Assembly (NCBI GenBank): GCA_039029935.1
Contig: JBCCFC010000970.1
Coordinates: 1 to 5,399 of the forward strand
Source: G039029935 sp039029935
Lineage (GTDB): Bacteria; Chloroflexota; Anaerolineae; Caldilineales; Caldilineaceae
DNA: 5,399 bases
Direction of reading: 5' to 3'
Positions 4,593 through 5,399 of this stretch are shown piece by piece. The translations under genes and the position numbers were made by a program. Positions within the stretch are counted from its first letter, which is position 1. Each line of letters starts with the position of its first letter. Under the pieces are notes generated by a model. That model saw only the letters and a list, made by a program, of their open reading frames with translations. It had not been told where the DNA came from and ran no database searches.

Positions 4593-5343
4593 AGAACTCG
4601 ATCAAAAGATGCGTGTGTTTGAAACGGCCCATGACCATTGTGTCCTACCCGAAATCTACATGGTGGCGCGCATTGATGGCCGCTCCTTTACACGGCTGAC
4701 CAAAGATGTGCATAAATTTGAGGCTCCCTTTGACCTGACCTTTCGTGATTACATGGTGGAAACGACCAAGCATCTCATGAATTGTGGCTTTGATATCATC
4801 TATGGCTACACCCAGAGCGACGAAATTTCGCTGCTGTTTCACCTGAATGATCAGACCTTTGGACGCAAGCTGCGGAAATTCAACTCTGTGTTGGCTGGAG
4901 AGGCAAGTGCGAAATTCACCATATTGCTGGGCGATATCGCTAGCTTTGACTGTCGTGTGGTGCAACTGCCAACCAAACGCTTGGTCATCGACTATTTCCG
5001 CTGGCGACAAGAAGATTCACAGCGCAACTCGCTCAATGCCCACTGTTATTGGGTGATGCGTCACGATGGCAAGAGTGTCGGTTCCGCAACCAGTACACTA
5101 CACAAAATGAAAGTGAGCGACAAGAATGAGTTACTGTTCCAACATGGCATCAACTTCAACGACCTCCCCACTTGGCAAAAGCGCGGCACAGGGCTATATT
5201 GGGAGACCTATGAGAAACAGGGATATAACCCCATCACCAATGAGACGGTAACGGCGCAGAGGCGACGAATCAAAATCGACTACGAATTGCCGATGAAGGA
5301 TGCCTATAATGAGTTTATTGATCAACTAATTCGACGGTCATAG
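4582..5343 (+). CDS. Thg1-like protein (TLP), template-dependent 3'-5' RNA polymerase
   Basis: Thg1-family enzymes add nucleotides to RNA 5' ends. Eukaryotic Thg1 adds G-1 to tRNA-His, while bacterial and archaeal TLPs mainly repair 5'-truncated tRNAs by copying the 3' strand of the acceptor stem. The protein is 253 aa. The metal-binding palm residues are present: ARIDGRSFTRL (29-39) with Asp32, and YTQSDEISLLF (76-86) with Asp80-Glu81. FDCRVVQLP (122-130) and YFRWRQEDSQRNSLN (138-152) are further family blocks. At the latter, eukaryotic Thg1 has HINNLYN, here replaced by QRNSLN, as expected of a TLP. GINFNDLPTWQKRGTGLYWE (189-208) is a typical bacterial C-terminal block. The start follows AAGGTG (4571-4576) by 5 nt and lies inside the kinase gene. 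The stop TAG lies at the start of a tandem repeat. The family call is firm; the substrate is inferred. Confidence 0.93.
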   Translation: MKFKELDQKMRVFETAHDHCVLPEIYMVARIDGRSFTRLTKDVHKFEAPFDLTFRDYMVETTKHLMNCGFDIIYGYTQSDEISLLFHLNDQTFGRKLRKFNSVLAGEASAKFTILLGDIASFDCRVVQLPTKRLVIDYFRWRQEDSQRNSLNAHCYWVMRHDGKSVGSATSTLHKMKVSDKNELLFQHGINFNDLPTWQKRGTGLYWETYEKQGYNPITNETVTAQRRRIKIDYELPMKDAYNEFIDQLIRRS

Positions 5344-5399
5344 AGTGATGAGTGAACAGTGATTAGTGATGAGTGAACAGTGATTAGTGATGAGTGAAC
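5343..5399 (+). repeat. 21-nt tandem repeat built from three heptamers, running off the window
   Basis: One GAGTGAT (5343-5349) is followed by two identical 21-nt units (5350-5370 and 5371-5391) and the first 8 bases of a third. Each 21-nt unit consists of three heptamers: GAGTGAA, CAGTGAT and TAGTGAT. The consensus core AGTGA is shared with the array at 2705-2742. The array starts on the last base of the TAG stop of the Thg1-like gene and continues past the right edge, so its full length is unknown. Confidence 0.92.

Overview
The window reads as one plus-strand block from an aerobic bacterium of moderate GC content. It holds part of a phenylacetate (paa) degradation locus, with a small two-gene pair embedded in it and a probable RNA-repair gene pair behind it. 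Several traits fit Chloroflexota or a neighbouring group: a paaABCD set whose proteins differ clearly from the proteobacterial ones, a DUF433/PIN-like pair of a type I recall from cyanobacteria and Chloroflexota, a bacterial Thg1-like protein, and short tandem repeats between genes. This assignment is an inference; the window holds no taxonomic marker gene.

Layout: (1) The 3' part of paaI (hotdog thioesterase) runs in from the left edge. (2) A DUF433 protein gene starts on the paaI stop codon (TAATG), and a DUF5615-like/PIN-like protein gene overlaps its end; the pair looks like a toxin-antitoxin module or a relative of one. (3) paaA, paaB, paaC and paaD follow, encoding the catalytic, bridging, structural and maturation proteins of phenylacetyl-CoA 1,2-epoxidase. 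PaaB is a tandem two-domain version. PaaC appears to keep a full set of diiron ligands. No paaE reductase gene is present here. (4) A P-loop kinase resembling 5'-OH polynucleotide kinases overlaps a Thg1-like 3'-5' RNA polymerase by 11 bases. Together they could heal 5'-damaged RNA, probably tRNA.

Two places carry short tandem repeats. A 7-nt array followed by an 8-nt array fills the paaB-paaC gap. A related array, built of 21-nt units made from three 7-mers, starts on the stop codon of the Thg1-like gene and runs off the right edge. Both 7-mer arrays overlap the stop codon of the gene before them and lie in the same orientation.

Gene spacing is tight (overlaps or gaps of 9 to 37 nt) except for the repeat-filled paaB-paaC gap of 120 nt, so most or all genes could be co-transcribed. 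I found no convincing promoter, rho-independent terminator, tRNA, rRNA, CRISPR array or insertion sequence. Comparisons with E. coli Paa proteins and T4 polynucleotide kinase are from memory, not from an alignment run here.
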